This document shows positions 41,615-53,926 of a stretch of DNA of 64,000 nt, piece by piece. Within the stretch, counting starts at the first letter, position 1, and each line of letters begins with the position of its first letter. The stretch is from Pseudo-nitzschia pungens (Eukaryota; Bacillariophyta; Bacillariophyceae; Bacillariales; Bacillariaceae): assembly GCA_037355855.1 (NCBI GenBank), contig CM074766.1:1550001-1614000 (forward strand). Direction: 5' to 3'. The notes beneath the pieces were generated by a model that saw only the letters and a program-made list of their open reading frames with translations, was not told the origin of the DNA and searched no databases. A program made the translations under genes and the position numbers.

Positions 41615-43156
41615 ATGTCATTCTCAACCCCCGCTCTGATTCTGATCGCCACTGCCGTCGTTTTCATCATCGGCGACCAAAATGCGAAGGTGAATGCATT
41701 TGCTGGCGTCTCGAAGATCGGTCCACGGAAGCAGCAGCAGCAGCATCGGTTTCAAACGCAGCAAAGAAATGCGGATGCCTTAACGCTCTCCTCCTCCTTT
41801 CCGTGCCCCGCTGCTCGGACCACAAGCAATCGACGATCTTCTTTGTCTGCACGCATATACGGCGTCGATGGAACCGTGGTCGACGACGACGAATTCGAGA
41901 ACAAGGATACCGGCGCCCTCGGTGGTGGCAACGGCGACGTCATCATCGAATCCCTGAAGGACGCGATAGGGGACCGATCGGTTTGGACGCGGATCGCTTG
42001 CGCATTCGCATCCGCGCCCCACGACCAATTGACTCCGGAATTGGTGCGAAACGCGAACCTCTTGCGGGTCGGCAAAACGGGCATCGATGTCGCGGTGGCG
42101 GTCCCGGCATCGATGGGGAGTCCTTCCGCCGATCAGCTCGTCCGGGTGCTGGTGACGGTGGGATATCCGCAATCGTGGTCGTTCGAAGAAAGCAAGGGCG
42201 ACGACGACGACGACGAGGAACAACTGCGCATGCTGGTCCAGCAGATCCGCATCCTGGACGGTCACGCCACGGATCGGTTGTCCCAGCGGACCGCGGGCAT
42301 CGCCGCAGCGCGCGACGACCCGTTCTACTACGAAAAGAGGGTGGTCGAGCAGCGATGGATGGAACGATTGCAAGAAGAGGCCGACGACAGCGATAGCTTG
42401 CCCGATTGGTGGAAGACGATTGCCCCTCGATCGTCGCCCCCGGAACTGGTGGACGAATGCAAGCTGCTGAAAAACTTGCTCAACGAAGACGAATTCGAAG
42501 ACGAGTTGAGGGCTCTTTTTGCGAAGTATTCCGGGGACGGCGTTGCCGTGGTTCGGGCGGCCGTGTCATCGATTGGGTCCTCCGGTCTCTATCTGAAAGG
42601 ACGTATTAGTTCAGCTGCCGAAGAAGATGAGCCCTCCGAAACTTTGTCCGCGGTCGCCGTTCCTTACGTCGGAGGTACCATCGACAAAAACCGAGTCGAA
42701 TTGCCAACGACGAATGAATTGAGAGAAGCCGTATTGGTGTTGGTCGAATCGGTGCCTCCCATGCCAAAGCCGCCAGCGGCCAGGGATCCGTCCAAGACTG
42801 CGGAAGAATTCACACCCTTCAACGAACAAGTCGTTGCAGTGGTCACAGAGGCGGAAGAAAGAGCCAAGACAAAGCCCGACGTGTCGGATAGTGATTCGGA
42901 ACAAGAAGAAGATGAAAAGGACGATAATGTGGAGGCAGAGCCTGTCGGTACTGCTGCCAAAATGGATGAGCCTCCGATGAAAGAAGTTGAGGATGAGCAC
43001 GATGAAGATGCACCAATACCGCCGACTTCCACTGGACGGACCTACTATCAACGAAAATCTCCCGAAGAGGAAGCAAAACAATCCGAGAAATATGCTGCTA
43101 TTGAAGACTTGGGAGAAAGAGCCTACACAATCCTTCGGGATTTGAATATGATCTAG
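41615..43156 (+). CDS. Plastid-targeted protein of unknown function
   Basis: ATG 41615, 513 residues, no intron. A signal peptide (ALILIATAVVFIIG) ends at VNA-FAGVS, matching the diatom ASAFAP-type bipartite presequence with Phe at +1. The Ser/Arg/Gln-rich stretch after it looks like a transit peptide. The mature part is a helical region (DRSVWTRIACAFASAPHDQL, VGKTGIDVAVAVPASMG, FYYEKRVVEQRWMERLQEE, LPDWWKTI). An acidic, Pro-rich C-terminus follows (SDSDSEQEEDEKDD) and the end is YAAIEDLGERAYTILRDLNMI. I do not recognise the family. The conserved-looking short C-terminal helix might be a binding motif. Confidence 0.75.
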   Translation: MSFSTPALILIATAVVFIIGDQNAKVNAFAGVSKIGPRKQQQQHRFQTQQRNADALTLSSSFPCPAARTTSNRRSSLSARIYGVDGTVVDDDEFENKDTGALGGGNGDVIIESLKDAIGDRSVWTRIACAFASAPHDQLTPELVRNANLLRVGKTGIDVAVAVPASMGSPSADQLVRVLVTVGYPQSWSFEESKGDDDDDEEQLRMLVQQIRILDGHATDRLSQRTAGIAAARDDPFYYEKRVVEQRWMERLQEEADDSDSLPDWWKTIAPRSSPPELVDECKLLKNLLNEDEFEDELRALFAKYSGDGVAVVRAAVSSIGSSGLYLKGRISSAAEEDEPSETLSAVAVPYVGGTIDKNRVELPTTNELREAVLVLVESVPPMPKPPAARDPSKTAEEFTPFNEQVVAVVTEAEERAKTKPDVSDSDSEQEEDEKDDNVEAEPVGTAAKMDEPPMKEVEDEHDEDAPIPPTSTGRTYYQRKSPEEEAKQSEKYAAIEDLGERAYTILRDLNMI

Positions 43157-43305
43157 TGAAAAGCAGTTTTTCGTAACTATGAATTCTAATTTACAATAGC
43201 AGTGGCATCTTCGCACCACATCATAATAGATGAGTTTCTCAGATCATACACTTTTGAACCAAAATAACGATGAACGATTTGTTTTCATTTCCAGAGGTTT
43301 AACTT

Positions 43306-45912
43306 CTATCGCTTGTCCTCGCATTTTTCGCAGAAAGGATCGCAGATACAGACGTCACAGTCCGCAGTGAATTCGACCTGCGAGTGCAAAGCAAGGCGGA
43401 TGGGACGAAAAATCCAGAAATGAGTCCAATGACCGTTTCAAATTGTGAACAAAACACAAATGAGGTCGGAAATGCGAAAGAATAAATCCCTTCAACAAGA
43501 GCCAAAATACATTTTTACAGAAAGATGATCTACTCCATCACGGAGCTAGACACTCATACATACCATCTCGCCAGAGTGGAAGACTGATTGTTTGCAGGCT
43601 TTGTGATCTACACCGGTGAAAGCATTGTTCTGAAGATTCAGTTCCACTGTTGTGACCCGCTCAAACAAAAACAGCACATGCATTGCATACAGTGGGGGAG
43701 AAAGGCCAAAACGCTTTTTTGAGAATTTTTTTCATTCAAAACTCTGGAGACTGCTTTTGGCTCCCTTTGCTAGTTGAATGACTTACGTAGTTTGTAATGT
43801 TCGTAGTATGCAGGTACCCATCCTTTTAGCTTGTTGTTGTTGAAGGAATAGCTTTCCACCCGCCCGTTGCCAGTTGTTGTGTATGTCCACGGAATTGTCC
43901 CACTAAACTCGTTATGATCCAAATGCAAATGTCGGAGTTCTACCCATTTGGTGCCTATGTCATCAGGAAGCGTTCCTGTCAACTGATTGCGGCCGAAATC
44001 AGCATAAACCAGCTTTCGGAAACGCAAGTCCGGGATGGTCCCCGTCAGTCGATTCGAATACAAATTTAGATATTCTTCGCTCCCACGAAAAGCGATTCAA
44101 CGAAAAAGGAAAAACAGTGAATTTTTTTTTTATTTCGTCGACCGTAAAGCTCTCTGAATACATTGATAACGCGATATGGCACTTACGGATTGGTCTGATA
44201 ATCGTTCCGGACTGAAAAGTAAAGGGGATTGTTCCTGAAAGCTCGTTGTGAGAAAGATGTAAACGCGTTCTTTTGAAATAGCAGCAAGAACAAAAGATTG
44301 TAAGAGAACGAAGGAGTGAGTACCAGAATCAAAGAGTAAACATTTAGCCGATAAATGTCTCGATTACTCACATGTTCCACCAATTTCCGATGTTGTTGGA
44401 GATGGTACCTGTGAGATGGTTTTTATATAGGAACAACTCCTTCATTTCCTTGATGTTGTAGAGAGACTCAGGAATAGACCCGTGAATATCGTTGCCGGCA
44501 AGATCCAAAATCTTTAAGTTCTTCAGAAGGTTGATTTCCGGTGGAATCGTGCCAGTCAAACCCGAATGTGCAAAGCGGATTTCTTGCACTTTGCCCGCTT
44601 CGTCTCCCACGTCCGCACAAACCACACCTTCCCATTGACACTCATCTATCTTTTTGACAGCAATGGTGTGCAAGCTTTTGTAGTGCTCAAAGTCGACATC
44701 ACGCGTCTGTTTCAGGCTTACAGATGATATATTGGGCCGGTTCAACGCATAATCTAGTGTGAGGACAGCAAAGCGTTGAATAAACTTGTCGTCCAACTCC
44801 AATCCGTTCCCGAAACTGCTGCTGACGCCTTGTCTTTCGCTAATTTGAGCCTCCTCTGCCATAAACTGGACGGCCATGAAGTCGGGTGACAAGGGGTCTC
44901 TTTCAAAATATACTTGACTGTCTTGAAGGAATTCCATCATTGGCCCGATATAGTCTTCAGTGGGTTTCGAGGTTGGCGTGGATGTTTGCACAGCACTCGG
45001 CATAGAGGTAGTAGTCGGTACTGCGTTCACTGGTACTGTTGGGGTGAGGTTCGCTGGTACTGTTGGGGTGAGGTTCACTGGTGATGCCGAGGGGGTTGGA
45101 CTCCGAAGATTGTTCTCAGACCCATCCAATTCATTCGTGCCGTTGCTGTCACCCGGTTTCTTGTAAAAGAATTGGAAGAAGACAACAACTGCTACAGCAG
45201 TAGCGATGATAAAGGTGAAAGAAAGGCAGAATACCATCCTGTTCGATATGGATCGTTTTTCTTCTTTCTTTCTTGTTCGAGAAGGAGCTTCGTCGAGAGA
45301 TAATTCAGTCGCATCTTCTGTTCCGCCCTCCCTTTGCTTGCTGCCATCCTTAGGAGCACAGTCAGGTCCGCTTTCCTCATCGTTTTCGATTGTTGTGAAC
45401 TCCGTTTCGTCATGCGAATTTGTGACGTTGTCAATGATTCTAGTCATATTGCCCTTTTGTTGGGAGTAATGAGTATTTGATTTGACTCTAGGAATTTCCC
45501 TTCGACTGCTCGTGTACGTGTTTCGACTCTTGCCGTATTTTTTCGACGTACTCGTTGCTGAACCTTTTCTACTTGTGTTGCTTGGGGTTTTGAAGACATC
45601 CGAGAGACTATCTATCGTTGCATCGTCATCAAATTGATAGGATCTGTAATCATTGGGTCTGGAATTTTCATGCATACCGCCTTTCCCATGGCGAAACAAT
45701 GTAGACATACTCGAATGAGTTCTAGCGTCGTCGTCATGATCGAAATTGGGTTTCTGAATCTCCGCAACGTTCTGATTGCTGAACATACGAATCATTTGTT
45801 CCACTTTATTTTCCTTGGCATTGTACACCTCCTCGACGGATCCATCATCCGAATCGTCGTCTAAGGATTGCCGCGGCATTGTGTCCGTGCCAGACACGTT
45901 CATTCTTGTCAT
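43306..45912 (-). CDS. LRR transmembrane protein 2
   Basis: Five exons on the minus strand: 44372-45912, 44187-44269, 43787-44074, 43564-43646 and 43306-43377. All phases agree for 688 residues. A cytosolic, Ser/Asp/Lys-rich N-terminus of about 225 residues, one helix (MVFCLSFTFIIATAVAVVVFF, 226-247), a linker with tandem LTPTVPAN/VNLTPTVP repeats, the cap CQWEGVVC, then LRRs (GLTGTIPPEI, LKILDLAGNDIHGSIPESL, LHLSHNELSGTIPF, NLYSNRLTGTIP). The C-terminal exon encodes VEFTADCDVCICDPFCEKC. It is intact, unlike paralogue 1. Introns cut between LRR units. Likely a cell-surface receptor-like protein without a kinase. Confidence 0.85.
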
Positions 45913-47734
45913 GATGTATTTTGGATTGATTGCGTAGAAAGCGATGTGAGACTCCTGAGTTGTGGAACCTCGATGGATCAACTCGAATTGTGCGATGGGT
46001 GACCACTACGGATACAGATAGTATGAATTCAGAATAACTTGAAACCAAGCTGGATCCTTCACGTAGTTCATTCACCTTCAAGCTTGGTCTTGTGCGAGAA
46101 GTGATTGATCTTTTTTCTCTCAATAATTTGGTGAAGATAGCTATTTTTTACTGCTAAACAATTCGTGCCGACACGTCTAACAGGGTGGAATTTTTCTTCA
46201 AATTCAAAAGTGAATCGCGTTACAAGATTGTGAATTTTTACGCGGTAAGTAAGGTTTACTTCGTAAATCGTAGTATCTTGACGCAAGCCAGTCAAACCAA
46301 GAGTCCTTTTTCGCGCCGAATCTTTGATTGAGACGTTCATAATCCAAGCCTTTTTTTTAAAAACCGTTTTGTCTGTGGCGGGGAGTCATAATCTTCGAAT
46401 CATGATTCATGCACGGGTTTCTCTATTACTGTAACCTTACTTCGTAGTAGTAGTACGTACAAGAAGAGCAATGATAATGTCCGAAAAACAAACAATCGTT
46501 CCTCGTACACGTTCTTCTGGGACAATACTAAAATCCTTCGTACCGTTCGTAGTACCTTATCCATGACTGTTGTGATTACCCACGACTTCGACTTCCTAAT
46601 TCAACCCATCAGCATCATTATCATTATTTGGGTTGATCACCACATCATCATTTTCTTCTGTAGCTAATGAGTGAAAAGGGTTTCTGATTGTTGTTTCGTA
46701 TTACTTTTCATGACGAAAAATTGATAATAACAGTACCGTAGTAAAGGTCTGCAGTATTAGTATCAATGCATTAGAGGAGGTGGAATCGATCAAGCTCAGT
46801 AGCTTCTTCAAGCTTAGCGGCTTAGCCACTGTGACTAAGACGATCAGCAGATCCATGCTAAACAGTAGTAGAATTTTTCCAATGCTTTTTAAAAATGTGA
46901 TTTATCTGCTATTGACTTCCTCGTTTTTGTATTTGTTGGTTTTCATCACATATCATTTCCACTTTCAACCTGAAAAGCATGATACTCTGTAGTACTGTAC
47001 TAAACAACATCCAGAGTTCTTTGAGCAGAGCATAGTATGTAATAGTAACGAGCGCAGGGAAGGAATTTCAGCATAAGCATGAACAACAAGAATAGTAGTG
47101 GGGTTCCTGGTAGCACAATTGTGGAAATAAGAAACATAAACAGGATTACATGGAGTTGCCTCTCAGAATCAGAACCCAACAATACCAGTAGTAATCTCAT
47201 CAGAAAGAAAACTGGGACACGAGGGTCTGTGACAAAAAAAGGGAGGCGACGTAGAAAGGTACGTTTAGTAAAAAGTCATATTTATAGTTTCTGCATAATG
47301 TCAAGAGGAAAAGAGGCTTTCTGCTATGTCGTTCTCCTTGCTGCCCGGGCTACATCATGATTGTTTGACAAAAGGTCACCTCCGGAACAGTCTTCTCGGA
47401 ATAGAACGGATGCTCCCACTGTGAAAGTACTCCAATTTTCCCCGTATCTCCATACCAAGGATGTTGATGAGTAACTAAAAAATTACGATATCGAAAGCAG
47501 ACTTTCGCTTGATTCTATGCTATTGATGAAAAATACTATTAATATCGTTTAAGTGCTTGGACGACCATTGATTTGTTTGTAATCTGACCATGTTTTTTCC
47601 GCTTTTCTCTTGTTTAGATTCGACGTGGCATTCCAAATGTTCCGTATATCTGCTTGTAGCGGCGAGAGAGTTCGTATCGAATTCCGAAAGTCAATGCGTG
47701 CTTATTGCTTCTGAATGTATATCTTGCATATAAA
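45913..47734. other. Intergenic; no gene recognised
   Basis: GTAAGTAAGGTTTACTTCG near 46247 and GTAACCTTACTTCG near 46431 belong to the recurrent motif. Short ORFs (e.g. 46780-46992, 47079-47360) have no recognisable domain; 47079-47360 is basic and could be chance. Confidence 0.45.
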
Positions 47735-49953
47735 TTAAATGCGGCACATTGCGTCACAGAAAATGTCCGTGCAGGAACAGATATCTGCAACAATGGTTCG
47801 TACAAACGAAAGGTTATGTGTTACAGGGTCGTAAAGCACTTTGAGAAAGAAGAACGGGGGAAAGCGAAACGATTCTGCGATATCCATCCCAAATACCAGA
47901 CGTACCACAGTCTGCTTTGAATTCCACAAGTTGGCCGCCCTCAAATACATTGAAATAACAATTTGCTGGTCCCAAATAGTTGAAGTAGTTGTCTAGTTTT
48001 CATGGCAGACACGAACGAGCGTCAGGATCCAATGTGTGAGAATTAAAAGTCTCTTGTACCAACATGCTCAGTGCGATAATAAAATGCCGCGAAAAAATCT
48101 CATTTCATTGTATGACTACCTACCGTGCAGAGTGTACTGTACCAGTTTATTGAACATGGTCCAGTTATCAGGTACATTTCCTTGCAATCGGTTATTGTTT
48201 GCAAGGAAAGAGAGCAGTCTTCCATTCGCCATAGGTGGGATTGTATTCGGAATGTTTTGTGTTAGTCGATTGTGATCAATATGTAAATATCGAAGTTCCA
48301 TGAAATCTGTTCCAATATCTTGTGGAATACTTCCACCGATGGAATTCCGGCCGATGTCGAAGTAAAATAAATCACGTAGTCTCAAGTTCGTAGGGATTGT
48401 CCCCGTCAATTTATTGTCATAAAGATTCAAATACCCTACAATACCGAAAGAGACAAAACATCAGATGCTTGTTGCAAGGGAAGAAACTACAATCAAAACA
48501 GGCAACCCTGTTGACACTTACGCAATGGCCGGAAAACGTCGTGACTCCAAGATCGCAATTGTTGGGGTATACTTCCTGACAACGAGTTGTGCGACAGATG
48601 TAAGTATTGAAGCGAATTCAGTTGTCCGATCGAGGACGAGATGGTCCCTGTCAGTTTATTGTGATAGAGGTATACCCGTTTCAAATCTCTCAATTCGTAG
48701 AAGTCTTCAGGGATAGAGCCAAATATTGCATTGCTCGATAAATCAAGAATTTGGAGGTTTGAAAGAATTCGTATTTCGGAAGGAATGCTTCCGATGAGTT
48801 GATAGTCGGAGAAATCTAATTCAACAACTCTTCCGTAGTCGTCACAGCCAACACCTTCCCAATCGCATTCATCCACTCCTCGCCTTTGCTCGAATGGAAG
48901 GGCATTTCCTTCGTTTAACCCGAAGAGGATTCCGTCAATCAGGGAATATTGTACTGCTAGGATAGCAAAGCGTTGCCCGAACTTGGCCAGATCGTTGTAG
49001 AAATATTCACCACTTTGACCATTGTTTGCTTCTCCGTGTCTGGAAGAAGAAAATGACTTCAATTCATTTGCCATCCAATTGACGGCTCTATTCGACGGTG
49101 AAGATTGGTCAAAGTCAGAAAATGTGACACTAAATTGACCCTCTAATATATTGGTGATGATACCGAGCTCGACGGAACTCTCCGGGGCGACTGTTGCTCC
49201 ATCCACAGGATTAATTGTTGTCTCCGGAAAATCTGTCATATCGGAACTCCAAGGAGACGAAGTCTCAGTTGTATCGGGTGAAATATGATCTTCAACTGTT
49301 GTACTGGACCCATCGTGGTTATTCTTATCAAGAAAGTTCAAATGATCTATGCTGATGACATCGAAATGAACCATAGCACTGAATCCACACCCTACCACTA
49401 CCACCAACAGAGAGAGACCAAACAAAAAGTAGAGTGCAATTCGGCAACAATTACGCTTCGACTTTTGCATTGATTGTGGTCGCCTTTGCCGTTTTTCTTC
49501 TTCTTCGGGTAAAATTAGAGTTACCTTTTTCTTCTTTTTGGTCTTGTTTGTGACGAAAGCATGTCGTTGCTCACTCCTCCACTGCGTGTTATGGTGTGCC
49601 AGACCTTCTACATCCGACGATTCTTCTGTCTCGTTTGCCGTGCTCGAGTCCGCAATCTTGTCGGTCCCTGCGTTCCGCAAGCTGTCGTCGTCATCATCTC
49701 CGCAATAGCTGCTACCAACAAGGGAATCGTCTTCAAACGTGTTGCTATCATCGTGGCCAAAATGCTGAGAGACAGTTAGACTCCCATCACTCATATATAC
49801 CGAACCACAATCCGATGGTGGACGTGGCAACGGAATTACTGCCGATGGTATGGGCGGATGCTTTTGTTCGACAATGAACACCATTCGTTCCTTGTTGTTG
49901 TCGAATACCCATCGCCCACCGTACGATGTCTGCCCTTGCTGCTGCTGCTCCAT
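47735..49953 (-). CDS. LRR transmembrane protein 3
   Basis: Four exons on the minus strand: 48522-49953, 48124-48435, 47906-47992 and 47735-47784; phases agree for 626 residues. A Gln-rich start, an acidic cytosolic region with a basic patch before the helix (ALYFLFGLSLLVVVVGCGFS, about 173-192), a Thr/Ser linker, the cap CDWEGVGC, and LRRs (ILDLSSNAIFGSIPEDF, LHLSHNSLSGSIP, NLYDNKLTGTIP). The C-terminus is LVEFKADCDICSCTDIFCDAMC. The last two introns interrupt the same C-terminal region as in paralogue 2, and the first intron again follows FRPL/IRPI-type sequence. Same inferred role as paralogues 1 and 2. Confidence 0.85.
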
Positions 49954-51700
49954 AATTGGATTGAACTGTATCTGCCAAGGTACTTCAACTGATGGAAAAT
50001 ACTATCTGATCAAAAAGAATGTGGACAGTGACAAGGTCGCCCTAACCTCGACAGGCTGACATCAGTGAACGGTTTGTTCTCCGTTTCAATTTTTTTCATT
50101 TTGTTCCTTCCATCTCAGGACGTGCTGGGAACGGGAACTCACGACCCAACCGCAACAATGATGGACAAAATTGGCACACGACTGAATACAAAATGATGTC
50201 ACAAGCTGTGCCCCACTTCTCGCGTTCGCATTGGGATTTTTGGAGGCAGGGGAAAATTTAGTCGGACCAGTCGAATCATTCGCTTGTAATCGAAGCAACT
50301 TGTTCTACATAATCTCACGATAAGAGAAGTAAGGTCCTCATGATGCTCTCCATTGAAACTCCCTGCGGCTTGACGCAGTCTGCTGTTGTTTCTTCCTACT
50401 ATGGACAACGTGAATCACGTCGAACGGGACGAGTGACTTTTTGTTCCCACTCATGTTCCCCTTCATGACCAGCAGCAGGAAGCATGAATTGCCCATTTCT
50501 TGTACTTCTGCTAATAATAATAATATACTTATTTAAGTAGGAAGTGCTTTTATAGAATTTCTTGTACTTCTGCTAAAGGTGGGACGATCGAGCAGTGTCT
50601 GAACTTCCTGCCCCTGCCCCACCTTGTTTGGAGTTAGTAACTCGTGAAGCTTCTGCCAAACATTTGCGCATTTTTATTTGCACTTGGATGGTTCTCTGTT
50701 AGATTGTGGATGTTCAACGAATTGAAAAAGAACATATTCTCTGCTAGCCTATATCATTCTCCAAAAATGAAAATCATGCAATTTTGTCATGGTGGCGATA
50801 GCCAGTAGCAATTCACTTCATGTAAGTCCTGGGTAGTGACATGAAAATGTTGTTTGTGTGAATACCCTGGCAATATCATATGCCCACCAACCACATCTAC
50901 TAGTAGGCCTAACTCACCAAAAGGGTAGAATTGAGTGGCTGTAGAGGCACTCCTCTCGACAACTGGTGAGTGGTTCTTGCTACAGCTAGTACTAGTACTA
51001 GTACTCATAAACAACAACCACTAGTAGTACTAGTCCCAAGTGGGCTTTGATGAGTGGAATACCTGTACTACTAGTCCTTGTTGTTGAAACTGCGTACTAC
51101 AGGTACTCCTACTAGCGTCTGCGGTGCTGGGTTTGGGGTTGATAATGCAGAGGTGAATTGATACGCAGACATTTTGCGATCACTGGCTTTCGATCTCCAA
51201 AATACCATACTAGTAGTAGTAATGTGATGTTGCCGCGGTAAGGTTAAATCTTACCGAAAAAGGATGTGAATGAGATTCAGGCGTAAGGTAATCTTACCCT
51301 TCGGTAAGTTACCTGGTACGTTTACGTCTCGGGTTACGAGGGAAGAAGGCCCACTGAACCGTGAATAAAAAAAATTCCGATGATGTTGTTGTCTAATTTT
51401 GATGACTCATTCATTGTCATTCATTCACCGCCGTCAGCCTTCAAAGCTGGTAAGATGGCGTACAATCATTGTGTGCAATTCCTACATGTTCGATGCTAGG
51501 TGACTAACCACGATTTGATTGATGAAAAAAGTATTTCGCCCAGGCAACTAAGTTAACTAAGGCAACGGTGAAAACAGATCTTTTTCGATCGGAGTCTGCT
51601 TCTTCATCTGTTCTTCAGAGTGTTATCGTACGCTCTGGGAAGTCCATTGTGTAGCACGCACATCAATCGAAGAAAAGAGCAACTGGATTTTGTTGTGGTC
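49954..51700. other. Intergenic region with repeats
   Basis: A direct repeat of ATTTCTTGTACTTCTGCTAA near 50494 and 50556 flanks an AT-rich 45-base segment. ACTAGT/CTAGTACTAG runs lie at 50985-51040 and 51065-51080. Motifs GGTAAGGTTAAATCTTACCG (51238) and GTAAGGTAATCTTACC (51283) form local palindromes. No gene supported. Confidence 0.5.
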
Positions 51701-53060
51701 ATGAACATTGTGAAAACGTTTGCGAGGAAAACCTTGTTAGCCTTTGGCTATCCCAGGTTCGAAACCTCCCACCCGGATTTGGCCGTTTACGAAGTGGGTG
51801 CAATAAGAGTTAGAATCGCACCCAACCTTCCTGCCTGCCAGCTCTTTTATCCCGTGGACACGAACTCGAAGAGGGACAACAATGATTTTGTTCCCTATTT
51901 TCGCGAAGAAGCCGTGAAAGGATTACTGGACTACATGAATGGGTTTGGGGATGGTATCATGCAGATCCTGGAAGAAAAAGCACACCCTCTCCAAGAGACC
52001 TACGGAGTGGATCCGTTGACAATATCCAGCGGAGAGAAATTGCCTCTGGTGTTGTTTAGTCACGGCCTCAGTGGAAACATGGAAATGTACACAGAGCTCT
52101 GCGCCCAGCTTGCTTCCACGGGATGCGTCGTCGTTGCGGCAGAACACGAAGACGGGAGCGCCTCTTATTCTTCAAGAGTCTTGGAGGATGGCACCGTGCA
52201 ACCCATTTTGTACAAATCACCCCTCCCGAATTCAAAGGTCCCCTACTCGCGGCAAAAAGTTCTTGATTTCCGTACTCCGATGCTCGAACAGCGGGTCGAC
52301 GAGATGCGCGGGGTATACGAATATTTTCGAGACGAGAACCATCCCGCAGCGACCGAGGCGGACGACGAATCGGTGGTTCGCAAAATTCTGTCCGTCACCG
52401 ATCCTACCAAGCTCCACTTGGTGGGACACTCCTTTGGAGGAGCGACGCAATTGCTAGCAGCTCAAAAATGGATCACAGAAGGAACCAGTCAAACTGTACC
52501 CGCCACGACCTGCAGCAGTTGCCGCCGTGGCTTCTTCTGCAGACGGTTCCGGCACCGTGAGTCGTGCTGCCACTTCAACGATGGCCATCGATTCTTCGTC
52601 GTCTCCGCCGGCGCCAGTTCCCCAATCTGTGACAGTATTCGACGCTTGGAATTTCGCCCTCCCGGACCAAGTCCTAAACAAGGGAATCCCGGTTCCTTCC
52701 AACCCCACGGAGGCCAGAAATTCCGTTCCGGTTGTTGTTTCGATCCTGTCGGAAGATTGGCACCGAACGTCGTTGGAAGTGGAGCAAACCTTACAATTCT
52801 TGCGCAATTGCCAGCCCAGCACGACGCATTCCTATTTCGCGAGGGATTCCGTCCACCAGTCCGTTAGTGACACGGAGTCCTTTCTGCCAAGCGTGCTGGC
52901 TAGAAAACTCCAGAACCGTGGGCCTTCGGAACTCCGGCACCGAACGATCAATGCGATGGTGAAGGAATTCGTGAAACGAACGAAGGACTGCGGGAACGGC
53001 AACGGGGAAATCATCAAGGACGACGACGACGAGATTTTGATAAAACTGCCCTTGCGCTAA
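51701..53060 (+). CDS. Platelet-activating-factor acetylhydrolase-like enzyme (one +1 frame break)
   Basis: ATG 51701; 452 residues when one base is skipped. The family landmarks are in order: an N-terminal strand region (YEVGAIRVRIAPNLPACQLFYP), the oxyanion-loop motif LPLVLFSHGLSGNMEMY, EHEDGSA, the nucleophile elbow GHSFGG (Ser244), Asp314 in VFDAWNF and His385 in SVHQSVSD. PAF-acetylhydrolases cleave short or oxidised sn-2 acyl groups from phospholipids; in algae the role is probably lipid turnover or repair. The Ser half is in one frame and the Asp/His half in the +1 frame, with the switch between about 52465 and 52560. No signal peptide is evident. Confidence 0.82.
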
Positions 53061-53926
53061 CTTTGTACAAATTTTGATCATGTTCACTACTAAACATGTA
53101 TTATTTACCAACAGACCAACCTCTTTTGCTTCCAAATTAGATACCAAACAATTGTCCCCGATAACTCCAACATATTTTCGGTCAAACTTCTGGGGTAACC
53201 ATTATGCATTGGATCACTGGTGTTGATTAGACGATGGGTTGAAAACCTTTGATGCCACAAGGGGATTCGAATCAAGAACCACAGAAGCAGTACCTGAACA
53301 ACTAGCGCTTGCGAGAAAACCGTGCGAGTCTCACACGTGAAACCCGTTCACTAACTATGAAATAAGCTAACAACAACTATAAAATAGAACGACCAAGTAA
53401 CCATTAGAATCATCTCTTCCAGAGTTCGAGAAAGCCTTGTGTTTCATCACTGTCAACACTTCCCTTCTTGTAGTAAGATTACTCGTAGTGTCTTTCCCAT
53501 TCTGTAAGCCATGTGCACGATTAGGTTATCCCAGTCGTGGTCGACGTCAAATCCTCCTCCATTGTTGATTGATTGAGATTGATTCATTCGCGAGTTCAAG
53601 ATGGAATTCAATCGACCAAAATCAACCCACCAACAAGTTTCTCGACCGTACAGTAACCTTAATCTTAATTTGAGTGGTAACTTAAAACGGTTGAAGCAAG
53701 TCTAGCACGAGATAATTACGTACTCAGTCGTAACCGCAAATACCTTGCCGTACGTATTGGATGGAACATCAAACTCGTCGACGCCGATATCCGAGTTTCC
53801 GGCTTGCGGTTCACTCCTGCTTTGCCGGTCTTCCAATCAGTCCAACCAGTGACAGTGGAAAACAAAGGAGGGATATTATCAACCAACCGGTTCGCTTTGG
53901 CAGGGCAGGAACGAATCAATCCAAAT
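53061..53926. other. Intergenic; ATPase 5' region
   Basis: GTAAGATTACTCG near 53474 and CAGTAACCTTAATCTTAAT near 53651. A sequence near 53255-53320 faintly resembles a tRNA B-box on the minus strand but does not fold as a tRNA. The open frame upstream of 53927 has no ATG. Confidence 0.45.

Noticed and set aside
53240..53320. Possible tRNA on the minus strand (GATTCGAATCC B-box-like)
   Set aside because: No acceptable A-box at the right distance and no acceptor stem; cloverleaf cannot be drawn.
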